This document shows positions 49,409 to 58,539 of a DNA stretch of 64,000 bases, one piece after another. Source of the DNA: Blastococcus sp. URHD0036 (GTDB taxonomy: Bacteria > Actinomycetota > Actinomycetes > Mycobacteriales > Geodermatophilaceae); contig NZ_JNIK01000016.1 in NCBI RefSeq assembly GCF_000701365.1, positions 124,001 to 188,000 of the forward strand. The letters run 5' to 3'. Numbering within the stretch: position 1 is the stretch's first letter; each line of letters opens with the position of its first letter. The position numbers were made by a program, and so were the translations under genes. The notes beneath the pieces were generated by a model. That model had not been told where the DNA came from. It saw nothing but the letters and a program-made list of their open reading frames with translations, and made no database searches.

Positions 49409-51562
49409 GTGTCGACGTCCACGGCCGGCCACCGCGCAGCCCCTCCTGGGCCGGCGGCGGCCGGCGCCTCCGCGCCGCCGACGCGGCATCCGGGGCCGGG
49501 GGAGTGGCTCCGGTCGCTGGCGGTCCCGGCGACGGTCGTCGTGCTCGCGCTGGCCGCCGGAGGCCTCGCCCTCGCGCTCGCCGCCGGGCTGTCGGCCGCG
49601 GACTGCCTGCACCTCCTGCCGGTCACGGCGTGCGCCGTCACGGGGGGTCTGGTGGCCCGTCGCCGCCCCGACAACCCGATCGGCTTCCTCCTGCTCGGCA
49701 GCGCCGCGTGCTTCGCGCTGCTCGACGCCTGCGGCTTCGCCGCCCTGCGGGCGCCGGCCGGGTCGTCCGCCGCGGCGGTCCTCGGCTGGCCGCAGACGTG
49801 GCTGTGGGTGCCGGCCAACGCGCTGCTGAGCGTCACCCCGGTCTTCTTCCCCGACGGCCGGCCCGCCACGGGGTGGCGCCATCCCCTGCGGGGCCTGGCC
49901 GCGCTGACCCTCGGAGCGACGGTCCTGTCCGCGCTGCGCCCCGGCACCGACGTGCAACTGGGCGTCGAGGGCCGGCCGAACGCGCTCGGCGTCCCCGGCC
50001 TCGCGCCGGTCGCGGACGCCGTTGGTGCGGCATCGGTGCTGGTCGGCGGGCTCGTCCTGGTCGTCGGTGGCGTCGACCTGCTGCGCCGGGTCGGGCGGGA
50101 GCCCTCCGGGTCCCGGCTCCGTCAGCAGGCCGAGTGGCTGGCCTACGCCGTGGGGCTGGCCGTCCTGCTCGTGCTCACCCGCCTCCTCGGCGGTCTGACC
50201 GACGGCGATCCGGACGCGGTGTTCCCCTCGGGGATCGGGTGGGAGCTGACCGGCGCCGCCGCGGCGAGCCTGCTCCCGGTGGGGCTGGGCGTGGCCGTGG
50301 TCCGGCACCGGCTGCTCGACATCGACCGCCTGATCAGCCGCACCGTCGTCCTGGTCGCGCTGTCCGCGGCCGTCGCGACCCTGTACCTGGGCGGGGTCGC
50401 CGCGGCCGGGGCGCTGGTCGGGGACGGGGTCCGGCTGCCTGCGTCGCTGGGTGCCGCGGTGGTGGCCGCGGTGCTGCTGGCGCCACTGGGCACCGGGCTG
50501 CAGCGCCGCGTCGACCGCCTGCTGTACGGCGAGCGGGGGAACCCCCACGCCGTCCTCGCGCGGCTGGGCCGAGGGCTGGAGTCCGCGCCGCACGCGGTCT
50601 CCCTGGCATCCGCCGCGGAGACGGTCCGCGTCGCCCTGCAGCTGCCGGGTGTCGCCATCGACGTCACCGGTGGGGAGAGGGTGGTAGACGGCCGGGTGCC
50701 GGGGCACCCGGTGGCGCTGCCCCTGCTCTCCGGGGGCGAGGACGTCGGGCGGCTCCTGCTCGCGCCGCGCGCGGGAGAGGCCACCCTCGGACGCCGGGAC
50801 CTCCGGGTGCTGCGCGACCTCGCACCCGGGATCGCCGGCGCGGTCCGCGCGGCTCGGGAGAGCGATCGCGCCGCCCGGCTGGCCGCAGACCTCCAGCGCT
50901 CCCGGGAACGGCTGGTCCTCGCCCGCGAGGAGGAGCGGCGGCGCCTGCGCCGGGACTTCCACGACGGCCTGGGGCCGGTCCTGGCCGGGCTCGCGATGCG
51001 CGCCGAGACCGCGCGGGAGGTGACCGACCCCGACGTGGCCCGGCAACTGCTCGACGAGGTCGCCGAGGACGCGCGGACGGCGCTGGCCGACGTCCGCCGG
51101 CTGGTCGACGGGCTGCGGCCCCCGGCGCTGGACCACCTGGGACTGGCCGCCGCGCTGGACGCCGCGCTCACCGGACGGCCGAGGTCGGGGACGCCGGTCG
51201 TGCTGGAGGTGCCCGAGCCGCTGGGGACGCTGCCGGCCGCGGTGGAGGTGGCCGCCTACCGCATCGCGGTGGAGGCGGTGACCAACGTCGACCGCCACGC
51301 GGCGGCGGCGACCGCCCGGGTACGGCTGGTCGCGGGAGGGGGTCGCCTGACGGTGGAGGTGGCCGACGACGGTCGCGGCTGCGACAGCGGCCCCACCTCC
51401 GGGGTCGGGCTGGCGTCGATGCGGGAACGGGCCGCGGAGCTGGGCGGCCGCTGTACCGTCACCCGCCGCACGGGCGGCGGCACCGTCGTCCGCGCTGAGC
51501 TGCCGCTGGTGCCGGGCGAGGACGGAGGGGACCGTGGAACGCATCCGCGTCCTGCTGGTTGA
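49409..51562 (+). CDS. Membrane sensor histidine kinase (NarL-type, HisKA_3)
   Basis: 717 residues. About nine to ten membrane helices over residues 30-360 form an unusually large sensor; this part resembles integral-membrane sensory kinases of actinobacteria. A GAF-like region follows, then HisKA_3 with phospho-His in RRDFHDGLGPVLAG and HATPase (EAVTNVDRHAAAATARVRL, VADDGRGCD, GVGLASMRERA). Leaderless GTG start. The next gene, a response regulator, overlaps its 3' end by 29 nt. Confidence 0.9.
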   Translation: MSTSTAGHRAAPPGPAAAGASAPPTRHPGPGEWLRSLAVPATVVVLALAAGGLALALAAGLSAADCLHLLPVTACAVTGGLVARRRPDNPIGFLLLGSAACFALLDACGFAALRAPAGSSAAAVLGWPQTWLWVPANALLSVTPVFFPDGRPATGWRHPLRGLAALTLGATVLSALRPGTDVQLGVEGRPNALGVPGLAPVADAVGAASVLVGGLVLVVGGVDLLRRVGREPSGSRLRQQAEWLAYAVGLAVLLVLTRLLGGLTDGDPDAVFPSGIGWELTGAAAASLLPVGLGVAVVRHRLLDIDRLISRTVVLVALSAAVATLYLGGVAAAGALVGDGVRLPASLGAAVVAAVLLAPLGTGLQRRVDRLLYGERGNPHAVLARLGRGLESAPHAVSLASAAETVRVALQLPGVAIDVTGGERVVDGRVPGHPVALPLLSGGEDVGRLLLAPRAGEATLGRRDLRVLRDLAPGIAGAVRAARESDRAARLAADLQRSRERLVLAREEERRRLRRDFHDGLGPVLAGLAMRAETAREVTDPDVARQLLDEVAEDARTALADVRRLVDGLRPPALDHLGLAAALDAALTGRPRSGTPVVLEVPEPLGTLPAAVEVAAYRIAVEAVTNVDRHAAAATARVRLVAGGGRLTVEVADDGRGCDSGPTSGVGLASMRERAAELGGRCTVTRRTGGGTVVRAELPLVPGEDGGDRGTHPRPAG

Positions 51563-52190
51563 CGACCACGCGCACTTCCGCGCCGGGCTGCGCGCGCTGC
51601 TCGCCACCGCCCCGGACCTCGAGGTCTGTGGTGAGGCCGCCAGCGGGGAGGAGGCCCTCGCCGTCGTGGGCCGGATGACGCCCGACGTGGTGCTGCTGGA
51701 CCTCGGCATGCCCGGGATGGGAGGCGTCGCGGCGACCGAGCGGCTGGTGGCGGCCAGTCCGCACGCCCGCGTGCTGGTCCTGAGCATGTCCGATGACGAC
51801 GACTCGGTGTTCGCCGCGCTGCGCGCCGGGGCGCGCGGCTACCTGCTGAAGGGCGCGGGCCGGGCAGAGATCCTGCGGTCGGTGCGCGCCGTGGCCGAGG
51901 GGGAGGCGATCTTCGGGCCGAGCATCGCGCTGCGGCTGACGGCGTTCTTCGCCACCCCGCCGGCGACGCCGTCGCAGCCCCCCTTCCCGGAACTGACCGC
52001 GCGCGAGCGGGAGGTGCTGGACCTGGTGGCCCGGCACCGGACGAACCCGCAGATCGCCGACGCGCTCGGGGTCAGCAGCAAGACGGTGCGCAACCACGTG
52101 TCGAACGTGTTCGCCAAGCTCCGCGTCGCCGACCGGGCAACCGCCGCCGAGCTGGCCCAGCGGTCGGGACTCGGCGGCACTCCCCGCTGA
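51534..52190 (+). CDS. LuxR/NarL family response regulator
   Basis: 218 residues. Receiver domain with Asp pair LLVDDHAHF, phospho-Asp in VVLLDLGMPG and Lys in YLLKGAG; C-terminal LuxR HTH (LTAREREVLDLVARHRTNPQIA, SSKTVRNHVSNVFAKL). Partner of the upstream kinase, from the overlap. The target is unknown and may include the small membrane protein upstream. Ends just before a strong terminator. Confidence 0.94.
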   Translation: MERIRVLLVDDHAHFRAGLRALLATAPDLEVCGEAASGEEALAVVGRMTPDVVLLDLGMPGMGGVAATERLVAASPHARVLVLSMSDDDDSVFAALRAGARGYLLKGAGRAEILRSVRAVAEGEAIFGPSIALRLTAFFATPPATPSQPPFPELTAREREVLDLVARHRTNPQIADALGVSSKTVRNHVSNVFAKLRVADRATAAELAQRSGLGGTPR

Positions 52191-52202
52191 GGACGGGCCG
52201 GA

Positions 52203-52246
52203 CGCGCGAGAGGCCGGCCCGGAGATCCGGGCCGGCCTCTCGCGCG
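52203..52246. terminator. Perfect 21-bp bidirectional terminator
   Basis: 52203-52223 pairs with 52226-52246 without mismatch. Lies between the convergent response-regulator and whiB1 genes. Confidence 0.9.
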
Positions 52247-52262
52247 GTGTGGTGCGGGTCGG

Positions 52263-52511
52263 TCAGGCGCGGACGCGGGTCCGGGCCTGACGGCGCTTCA
52301 GGGCGCGGCGCTCGTCCTCGGAGAGCCCGCCCCAGACGCCGGAGTCCTGGCCCGCGCGCAGGGCCCAGTCCAGGCACGACTGCACGACCGGGCAACGCCG
52401 GCAGACCGCCTTCGCCTGCTCGACCTGCACGGTGGCGGGACCGGTGGTGCCGATCGGGAAGAACAGCTCCGGGTCCTCGTCGCGACAGAGGGCGCGGTGG
52501 CGCCAGTCCAT
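52263..52511 (-). CDS. whiB1: WhiB1 Fe-S transcription factor
   Basis: 82 residues. Starts MDWRHRALCRDEDPELFFP; iron-sulfur cysteines 9, 37, 40 and 46 (CRRCPVVQSC), GVWGG turn 58-62 and a basic C-terminus. The short length and DWRHxAxCRDEDPELFFP start are typical of essential, NO-sensitive WhiB1. ATG with GAGGAG upstream. The CRP-type palindrome 197 nt upstream fits its known cAMP-CRP control in mycobacteria. Confidence 0.94.
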   Translation of the reverse strand: MDWRHRALCRDEDPELFFPIGTTGPATVQVEQAKAVCRRCPVVQSCLDWALRAGQDSGVWGGLSEDERRALKRRQARTRVRA

Positions 52512-52650
52512 GGTGGTGTGCTCCTCGAAGTCGTCTACGGTGTCAACGGCGGGTCGCTGTCTCCGGGCATCTGCGCGCGGCACGAGGAGTTGTCCGTGCC
52601 GTTTCCCAGCGACCACCTGCTTGTTACCGGCAGGTTGCGTTCCTGTCCGC

Positions 52651-52679
52651 GATGTTTTCACGGCTCAGGCGCCTGTCAA
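52651..52679 (-). promoter_or_regulatory. Candidate whiB1 promoter
   Basis: Minus strand -35 TTGACA (52679-52674), 17 nt, weak -10 AACATC (52656-52651). The CRP-type palindrome would be centred near -70.5 of the predicted RNA start (52644), an activating position. Another box, TATCAT (52734-52729), is further upstream. Confidence 0.4.
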
Positions 52680-52707
52680 GCGCATCGAGGGTCTGGTGGG
52701 ACCCCTC

Positions 52708-52721
52708 GTGAGCAAGCTCAC
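52708..52721. promoter_or_regulatory. CRP-type palindrome GTGA-N6-TCAC
   Basis: GTGAGC-AA-GCTCAC, perfect 14-nt palindrome matching the core TGTGA-N6-TCACA of CRP/cAMP receptor sites. It lies in the region between whiB1 and the DagK-like gene. Confidence 0.6.
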
Positions 52722-52807
52722 CACGCCCATGATAGGGCCGCCACTCGGCCGACCGGAACCGTTGACAGGACGCCGCGGCCGTGCCCTCGCGCCGGGGTGG
52801 TCCGGCC

Positions 52808-53830
52808 TCAGGCGACGACGCGGAGCGCGGCCGGCACGGAGCGCAGCCGCAACCCGGTGGCGGTGCCCAGGTGGTCGCCGTCCAGCTGCCAGCCCTGCGG
52901 CCGGGCGGCCGTCAGGGTCACCTCGGGGACGTCGTGCCAGCGGTGCACCCGGCGACCGTGGGCGTCGGGCCGCGGGCCCATCACCTGCCGCAGCGTGCGG
53001 AGCATGCCCAGCGACCCGGTGCGCCGCAGGGCGAAGACGTCGAGCCCGCTGTCGAAGGAGGCCTCGGGGCTCGGGTTGATCGGACGCGCGCCCAGATAGG
53101 TCCACGGGCTCACGTTGGACACCAGGCAGAGGAAGACGCCGTCGCGCGGTTCCTCGCCCGGCACCTCGACCGTGACGGCCGGCCGGCGCCGCTCGCGGCC
53201 GAGCAGGAAGGCCGTCGTCGCCTCCCGGACGTACAGGGCGCCGGTGGACCGCCGGCCGGCGGCGCGCTGGGCCTCCACCCGGGCGATGACCTCGGCGTCG
53301 AAGCTTAGTCCGGCGGCGAACACGAACCACCGCGGAGCGGTCCACTCCGGGTGCTCGGCGGCGTCCCTGGCGGTGCGTGCCGGTGCGGCGCCGGGGTCGA
53401 GCGGCTCGACCGGCGCGGTGCTGGTGCCCTGTGCGCTCGCGGTGCCCAGGGAGACCCGGCGGGTGCGACCGGCCCGGATGCTGTCCAGGATCTCCGCGGT
53501 CGCCTCCACGGGGTCGCGGGACCGGCCCAGGGCCCGGGAGAAGACGTTCGTCGAGCCACCCGGGACGACGGCCAGGGTCGGCACGTCCGCGCCCGGGCCG
53601 GCGTGCAGCAGGCCGTCGACCACCTCGTTGACCGTGCCGTCGCCGCCGAGGGCCACCACGATGTCCACGCCGTCGAGCTGGGCCTCGCGGCCGAGCTCGC
53701 GGGCGTGCCCGCGGTGGGTCGTCTCGGCCAGGTCGACCTTCAGCTGACTGCCGAGGGCGCTGACGAGGACGTCGCGGACCTTGGTGTTGGTCGAGGTCGC
53801 CGCGGGGTTGGTCACCACGAGCGCACGCAT
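52808..53830 (-). CDS. Diacylglycerol/lipid kinase (DagK family)
   Basis: 340 residues. ALVVTNPAAT start, catalytic GGDGTVNEVVDGLL, and GSTNVFSRALG are the DagK/YegS signature; the C-terminal part (VFAAGLSFDAEVIARVE, LGTATGLRLRSVPAALRV) is normal. Phosphorylates diacylglycerol or another lipid at the membrane. ATG with TAGCCT exactly 7 nt upstream (leaderless). Confidence 0.92.
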   Translation of the reverse strand: MRALVVTNPAATSTNTKVRDVLVSALGSQLKVDLAETTHRGHARELGREAQLDGVDIVVALGGDGTVNEVVDGLLHAGPGADVPTLAVVPGGSTNVFSRALGRSRDPVEATAEILDSIRAGRTRRVSLGTASAQGTSTAPVEPLDPGAAPARTARDAAEHPEWTAPRWFVFAAGLSFDAEVIARVEAQRAAGRRSTGALYVREATTAFLLGRERRRPAVTVEVPGEEPRDGVFLCLVSNVSPWTYLGARPINPSPEASFDSGLDVFALRRTGSLGMLRTLRQVMGPRPDAHGRRVHRWHDVPEVTLTAARPQGWQLDGDHLGTATGLRLRSVPAALRVVA

Positions 53831-53837
53831 GGCCCCC

Positions 53838-53906
53838 AGGCTAGCCACGCCGGTTCCGCTGCCCCCCGATCGGTGCTCCGGCCGTGTGACCGCTGACGCG
53901 TAGCCT
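53838..53906. promoter_or_regulatory. Divergent leaderless -10 boxes
   Basis: Minus TAGCCT (53843-53838) ends 7 nt before ATG 53830. Plus TAGCCT (53901-53906) ends 7 nt before GTG 53914. The same hexamer serves both genes. Confidence 0.5.
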
Positions 53907-53913
53907 CGCTGGT

Positions 53914-54438
53914 GTGACGCAGGAGAGCGGTGCGGCCGGTCGGAACGGCCGCAGCGAGGGCGGTCAGCGGCCCGGGGAGCGGCGCACGCGGGCCGACCGG
54001 CTGCTCGGGAGCGCCGCGGATCCGGCCACCCCACGACCCGCCGCGGCGCCCGGGGACACCCCGCCGGCGGTCCGCCGGGCGGCGCTGGTGGTGGGCCTGG
54101 AGGCGGTGCTGCTGCTGGCCGGCGCGCTCGTCCTGCTCTACCTGACCCTGACCAGCACGGCGACGAGCACGAGCAACGCCGTCGCCGAGGTCGTGCTCGT
54201 GGCCCTGTTCGGGATCGCGATGGCCGTGGCGGCCGTGGGCCTGTGGCGGGTGGCGCCCTGGGCGCGCGGTCCCGTGGTGGCCCTGCAGTTGCTCCTGGGC
54301 GCGGTGGGTCTCTACACCGCCACCACCGCCGATCGGCCGGAGTTCGGCATCCCGGTGCTCGCGATCGTCGCCGTGGAGCTCTACCTGCTGGCCACGCCCG
54401 AGGCGCGGCTCGCCTACCACCGGGCGCCCGGGGACTAG
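53914..54438 (+). CDS. Small polytopic membrane protein
   Basis: 174 residues. About 45 basic/Pro-rich cytoplasmic residues, then four membrane helices ([71 protein letters not shown]). The layout is like short actinobacterial membrane proteins of unknown function. Leaderless GTG. The stop shares CTAG with the HAD gene. Confidence 0.75.
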   Translation: MTQESGAAGRNGRSEGGQRPGERRTRADRLLGSAADPATPRPAAAPGDTPPAVRRAALVVGLEAVLLLAGALVLLYLTLTSTATSTSNAVAEVVLVALFGIAMAVAAVGLWRVAPWARGPVVALQLLLGAVGLYTATTADRPEFGIPVLAIVAVELYLLATPEARLAYHRAPGD

Positions 54439-55217
54439 ACCAGGTCGACGACGTCGGCGATCGAGTCCAGCACCCGGCCCGGCCGGAATGGGAACCGCGA
54501 GACCTCGGCGGCCCTGGTCGACCCGGTCAACACGAGGATGGTGTCCAGGCCGGCCTCGATGCCGGCGACGACGTCGGTGTCCATCCGGTCGCCGATCATG
54601 ACCGTGCTCTCCGAGTGCGCCTCGATCCGGTTCATCGCGCTGCGGAACATCATCGGGTTGGGCTTGCCGACGAAGTAGGGCTCCGCGCCGGTGGCCTTGG
54701 TGATCATGGCTGCGACCGCGCCGGTGGCCGGCAGCGGCCCCTCCGCCGACGGGCCGGTGACGTCGGGGTTGGTGGCGATGAACCGGGCCCCGCCGCCGAC
54801 GAGTCGGACGGCGCGGGTGATGGCCTCGAACGAGTACGTGCGGGTCTCACCGAGGACGACGTAGTCCGGGTCGACGTCGGTCAGCGTGTACCCGGCCTCG
54901 TGCATCGCCGTGGTCAGCCCCGCCTCGCCGATGACGTAGGCCGAGCCGCCGGGCAGCTGGGTGGAGAGGAAGTCCGCCGTCGCCAGGGCCGACGTCCAGA
55001 TGGACTCCTCGGGCACCTCGAGCCCGGCGCGGGCCAGCCGGGCGGCGAGGTCGCGCGGGGTGAAGATCGAGTTGTTGGTCAGCACCAGGAAGCGCCGGCG
55101 CCGCTCGACCAGGCGGGCGAGGAACTCCGCCGCGCCGGGCAGCGCCGCGCCCTCGTGCACGAGGACGCCGTCCATGTCGGTCAGCCAGCACTCCGCCGGC
55201 TGGCGGCCGGTGCTCAC
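54435..55217 (-). CDS. HAD-IIA family phosphatase (NagD-like)
   Basis: 260 residues. HAD motif I is [12 protein letters not shown], motif II LVLTNNS, motif III Lys in VGKPNPMMF, motif [15 protein letters not shown]. The C2a cap is in the middle. Hydrolyses nucleotide or sugar phosphates. GTG overlaps the stop of the GNAT gene (GTGA), and that gene overlaps pssA, so the three are coupled. Confidence 0.9.
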   Translation of the reverse strand: MSTGRQPAECWLTDMDGVLVHEGAALPGAAEFLARLVERRRRFLVLTNNSIFTPRDLAARLARAGLEVPEESIWTSALATADFLSTQLPGGSAYVIGEAGLTTAMHEAGYTLTDVDPDYVVLGETRTYSFEAITRAVRLVGGGARFIATNPDVTGPSAEGPLPATGAVAAMITKATGAEPYFVGKPNPMMFRSAMNRIEAHSESTVMIGDRMDTDVVAGIEAGLDTILVLTGSTRAAEVSRFPFRPGRVLDSIADVVDLV

Positions 55218-55696
55218 GGGCGCCGGTCCGCGGCGAAGCCGGCGAGGGCGTCGTCGGTCATCCGGAAGACCGTCCACTCGTCCATGGGCACGGCTCCGGC
55301 CGCCTTGTAGAAGTCGATGGACGGGGTGTTCCAGTCCAGCACCGACCACTCCAGCCGGTCGTAGCCGCGCGCGACGCAGACCTCGGCGAGGGTGCGCAAC
55401 AGCTCGCGGCCCAGCCCCGTGCCGCGGGACGCCGGCTGGACGTAGAGGTCCTCGAGGTAGATGCCGTGGGTGCCGCGCCAGGTGGAGAAGTTCAGGAACC
55501 ACAACGCCGTCCCGACGACGGTGCCCTCGCGTTCGGCGACGTGACCGAACAGCGCGGGGGAGTCGCCGAACAGCGCCGAGGTCAGCTGCTCCTCGGTGAG
55601 GCGGACCTCGTGTGCGGCCTTCTCGTACTCGGCCAGTTCCCGGACGAGGCCCACCACGGCGGGGACGTCGTCGGGCCGGATCTCCCGGACGCTCAC
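55214..55696 (-). CDS. GNAT family N-acetyltransferase (SSAT/RimI-like)
   Basis: 160 residues. [25 protein letters not shown] is the acetyl-CoA loop, [19 protein letters not shown] the C-terminal GNAT motif; the form resembles spermidine/spermine-type acetyltransferases ([10 protein letters not shown]). Coupled by GTGA to pssA on one side and the HAD gene on the other. Substrate unknown. Confidence 0.87.
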   Translation of the reverse strand: MSVREIRPDDVPAVVGLVRELAEYEKAAHEVRLTEEQLTSALFGDSPALFGHVAEREGTVVGTALWFLNFSTWRGTHGIYLEDLYVQPASRGTGLGRELLRTLAEVCVARGYDRLEWSVLDWNTPSIDFYKAAGAVPMDEWTVFRMTDDALAGFAADRRP

Positions 55697-56520
55697 GTGA
55701 GCAGCTCCTTCACACGGGCCGGCACCAACCGTGCCAGCGGCGACAGCGCCGGCACGAGGACCGGGGCGAGCAGGTAGCCGTAGGCCAGGACGCAGCCGGT
55801 GACCACCGGGACGGTGGCGAGGCCGACGACGACGACGACCGCGGCGGCGACCAGGCCGTAGGGCCGCCCGCTCTTGGGGCTCACCAGCGAGCGGAACGAC
55901 CGGAAGCGGACGGTGCTGACCATCAGCACCGCCGGCACGGCGACGATGAGCAGCACCCACAGCCGGTCGCGACCCTGCATCTGGTCACCGAACGCGAACA
56001 CCGAGGCCAGGACGACGCCGGCGGCGCCGGGACTGGGCATGCCGGTGAAGTACCGCTTGTCGGCCGTGGGGTCGATGGTCGTGTTGAACCGCGCCAGCCG
56101 GATGGCCGCGCACGCGACCCACAGCCCGCAGACCACCCAGCCCAGCGGGTCCCAGCCGTCGCGGCCCTCGGAGAACAGCGTGAAGGCGATGAGCGCCGGC
56201 GCCATGCCGAAGGACACCAGGTCGGCGAGCGAGTCGAACTGCAGCCCGAAGGGGGTCACCGCGCCGACCAGCCGGGCGACCGCGCCGTCGGTGATGTCGA
56301 AGACGATCGACAGGCCGATCAGGACGGCGGCCAGCGTGTGGTCGCCGCGGATCGACACCAGGATGGCGACGAAGCCGCACATCATGTTGGCCAGCGTGAA
56401 GAGGCTCGGCAGCGTGGCCAGGGCCCGCCGCCGGGTGCCGCGCACCGAACCGCGGACGAACTCCACGGTCGCCGTCCGCCGGGTCTGCGGGACCCCGGCG
56501 CCGGAGGCGGAACTGGGCAT
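55693..56520 (-). CDS. pssA: CDP-diacylglycerol-serine O-phosphatidyltransferase
   Basis: 275 residues. CDP-alcohol motif D-x2-D-G-x2-A-R-x8-G-x3-D-x3-D seen in [20 protein letters not shown] followed by [11 protein letters not shown]. Eight or so membrane helices. Makes phosphatidylserine, which the psd product next to it decarboxylates to phosphatidylethanolamine. ATG at 56520. Stop overlaps the GNAT gene. Confidence 0.94.
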   Translation of the reverse strand: MPSSASGAGVPQTRRTATVEFVRGSVRGTRRRALATLPSLFTLANMMCGFVAILVSIRGDHTLAAVLIGLSIVFDITDGAVARLVGAVTPFGLQFDSLADLVSFGMAPALIAFTLFSEGRDGWDPLGWVVCGLWVACAAIRLARFNTTIDPTADKRYFTGMPSPGAAGVVLASVFAFGDQMQGRDRLWVLLIVAVPAVLMVSTVRFRSFRSLVSPKSGRPYGLVAAAVVVVVGLATVPVVTGCVLAYGYLLAPVLVPALSPLARLVPARVKELLT

Positions 56521-56532
56521 GGTCGCCGCTCC

Positions 56533-57198
56533 TCAGCCGGCCGCGGGCCAGCGGGCGATGACCGTCTCGCCGCCGCGGACGCGCTGGCCCGCACTGACCG
56601 TGACCTCGCACCCCGGGGGCACGAAGACGTCCATCCGGGAGCCGAACTTCATCAGGCCCATCCGCTCCCCGGTGGCCAGCCGCCGGCCGACCCCGGTGCG
56701 GGTCACGATCCGGCGGGCGAGCACCCCGACGATCTGGCGGAAGACCACGGTCCGGTCGCCCTCGCGCAGCCACAGCTCGCTGCGCTCGTTCCGGTGGGCG
56801 GACTCCTTGCGGTAGGCGGCCAGGAAGCTGCCCCGGCGGTAGGAGCTCTCCACCACCTCGCCGGAGTACGGCGAGCGGTTGACGTGCACGTCGACGACGG
56901 ACAGGAAGACGCTCACCTGCTGCCACTCCCCGGGCGGGGCGACGCCCTCCTGCGGCTCACCGGCGACCATCACCACGCCGTCGGCGGGGGAGAGCACGTC
57001 GTCGGGTGCGGGGGCCTCGCGGTCGCACCGCCGGTCGGGGTCCCGGAAGAACAGCGCCATGTAGGCCGACAGGCCGACCAGTGGCCAGGCGGCCCGTCGG
57101 AGCCAGGCACGGCCGGTGAGCGCTGCCGTCGTGGTCAGGGCCGCGGCAGGGGCCAGCGGGCCGGCGATGAAGGGCCAGCCGGCGGGGTCGATGCGCAT
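56533..57198 (-). CDS. psd: Phosphatidylserine decarboxylase (short form)
   Basis: 221 residues, the short archaeal/actinobacterial type. Two N-terminal membrane helices, then LSPADGVVMVAGEPQE, VFLSVVDVHVNRSPYSGEV and the self-cleavage site KFGSRMDVFVP (pyruvoyl formed at Gly-Ser). ATG 57198 preferred; the in-frame GTG 57207 is 3 codons earlier. 12 nt before pssA, so one operon: psd-pssA-GNAT-HAD. Confidence 0.92.
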   Translation of the reverse strand: MRIDPAGWPFIAGPLAPAAALTTTAALTGRAWLRRAAWPLVGLSAYMALFFRDPDRRCDREAPAPDDVLSPADGVVMVAGEPQEGVAPPGEWQQVSVFLSVVDVHVNRSPYSGEVVESSYRRGSFLAAYRKESAHRNERSELWLREGDRTVVFRQIVGVLARRIVTRTGVGRRLATGERMGLMKFGSRMDVFVPPGCEVTVSAGQRVRGGETVIARWPAAG

Positions 57199-57233
57199 CG
57201 AGGCCACACGCTACCGGGGGCGGGCGCCGGCGT

Positions 57234-58481
57234 TCAGGGACGCGGCGCCGACGTGCGCCCCGGGTCGGCCCCGTGCTCGGTCTCGCGCGGCCGCTGCGGC
57301 CCGCCGTACCAGTCGAGGCAGACCATCGTGGCGTCGTCGCGCAGGTCGCCGCCGGTGGCCGACAGCACGGCGGCACCCAGGGCGTGGACGACCTCGCGCG
57401 GGTGCAGGTCGGCGGTCTCGGCCAGCGCACGCGCGACGTCCAGGGTCGCGGCGTTGCGCTCCTGCATCCCGTCGGTCAGGAAGACGAGCCGGTCGCCCGG
57501 CTCGAGCGGGAAGGACTGGACCCGGTACGGGGCCTCGGGCGTGACGCCGAACGGCGGGTCGATCGCCAGCTCCACCTCCTCCACCCGGCCATCGCGCAGC
57601 CGGAGGGGGAAGGGGTGCCCGGCGTTGACGATCGCGGCGGACCCCGTTCCGAGGTCGATCCGCAGCAGCTGCCCGGTCACGAACTGCCCGGGCGGGGCCT
57701 CCTGGGCCAGCGCCGTGCCCGCATTCGTGGCCTGCCCGGCCAGGTCGAGTCCGCGCCGGCGGCCGTTGCGGAGGGCGCCGACGAGCAGGGTGGCCAGGAG
57801 CGACGCCGGGACCTGGTGGCCGACGGCGTCGGTGATCGACAGGTGCAGGCACCCGCGGTCGAGGGTGTAGTCGAAGGTGTCGCCGCCGACCGAGGCCGCC
57901 GGCTCCAGCCAGCCGGCGAGGGTGAACTGCCCGGCCTCGCAGGTGTAGGCGGCCGGGAGGAGGCGGCGCTGGATCTCCGCGGCGAGCGCGAACGGCGCGG
58001 AGCGCTGCCCCCACTCGAACAGGTCGGTGTGCCGACGCGCGGCGATGACGATGTAGCCGAGCGCGTGGGCGGCGGTGCGCACCTCCGCGACGGTCCCGGC
58101 CGACGGCTCGGCCGGGAGGAGGAGCTCGATCAGGCCGATGGCGTCGCCGCGGTCGGTGACCGGGACGGTGACCCGCCACGAGTCGCCGACGGCCTCCACC
58201 TCGGGCAGCTGCGAGCGCAGGACGCGCTCGAACCGGCTGCCGGGGAGAGGCACCGTCTCGGCGCGCTCCACCCCCGAGGAGCGGGTGCCGTCCCGGCCGG
58301 CAGCGGCCGTGCTGAGCCGCACCACCGCCCGGCCGCTGAAGTCGGCGATCAGGAAGCTGACCTCGCGGGCCCCGACCATGTCGGCGAGGGCGGCCGCGAC
58401 CGCGTCCACCGCGTCGACGGGAGGTGCCGACTCGACGAGCTCGAGCAGCGCACCGACGTCGATGCCGTCACCTCGCTCCAC
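57234..58481 (-). CDS. PP2C-type SpoIIE phosphatase with GAF-like domain
   Basis: 415 residues. N-terminal GAF-like sensor (about 5-155, EVSFLIADFSGRAVVRLS) and C-terminal SpoIIE/RsbU phosphatase (EIQRRLLPAAYTCEAGQF, VGGDTFDYTLD with metal Asp, VNAGHPFPLRLRDG, LVFLTDGMQERN). Likely dephosphorylates an anti-anti-sigma factor; none is encoded nearby. GTG 58481 chosen; GTG 58511 would add 10 residues and follows TAACGT. Confidence 0.88.
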   Translation of the reverse strand: MERGDGIDVGALLELVESAPPVDAVDAVAAALADMVGAREVSFLIADFSGRAVVRLSTAAAGRDGTRSSGVERAETVPLPGSRFERVLRSQLPEVEAVGDSWRVTVPVTDRGDAIGLIELLLPAEPSAGTVAEVRTAAHALGYIVIAARRHTDLFEWGQRSAPFALAAEIQRRLLPAAYTCEAGQFTLAGWLEPAASVGGDTFDYTLDRGCLHLSITDAVGHQVPASLLATLLVGALRNGRRRGLDLAGQATNAGTALAQEAPPGQFVTGQLLRIDLGTGSAAIVNAGHPFPLRLRDGRVEEVELAIDPPFGVTPEAPYRVQSFPLEPGDRLVFLTDGMQERNAATLDVARALAETADLHPREVVHALGAAVLSATGGDLRDDATMVCLDWYGGPQRPRETEHGADPGRTSAPRP

Positions 58482-58539
58482 TGGACCACACCCCTGTCGG
58501 TTCGGCCGCACGTTACGGCCCGCCGGGGGGAGCCGCGTG

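Noticed and set aside
52754-52780. TTGACA on the plus strand near 52762 as a promoter
   Set aside because: No plus-strand gene follows within reach and no matching -10 is seen.
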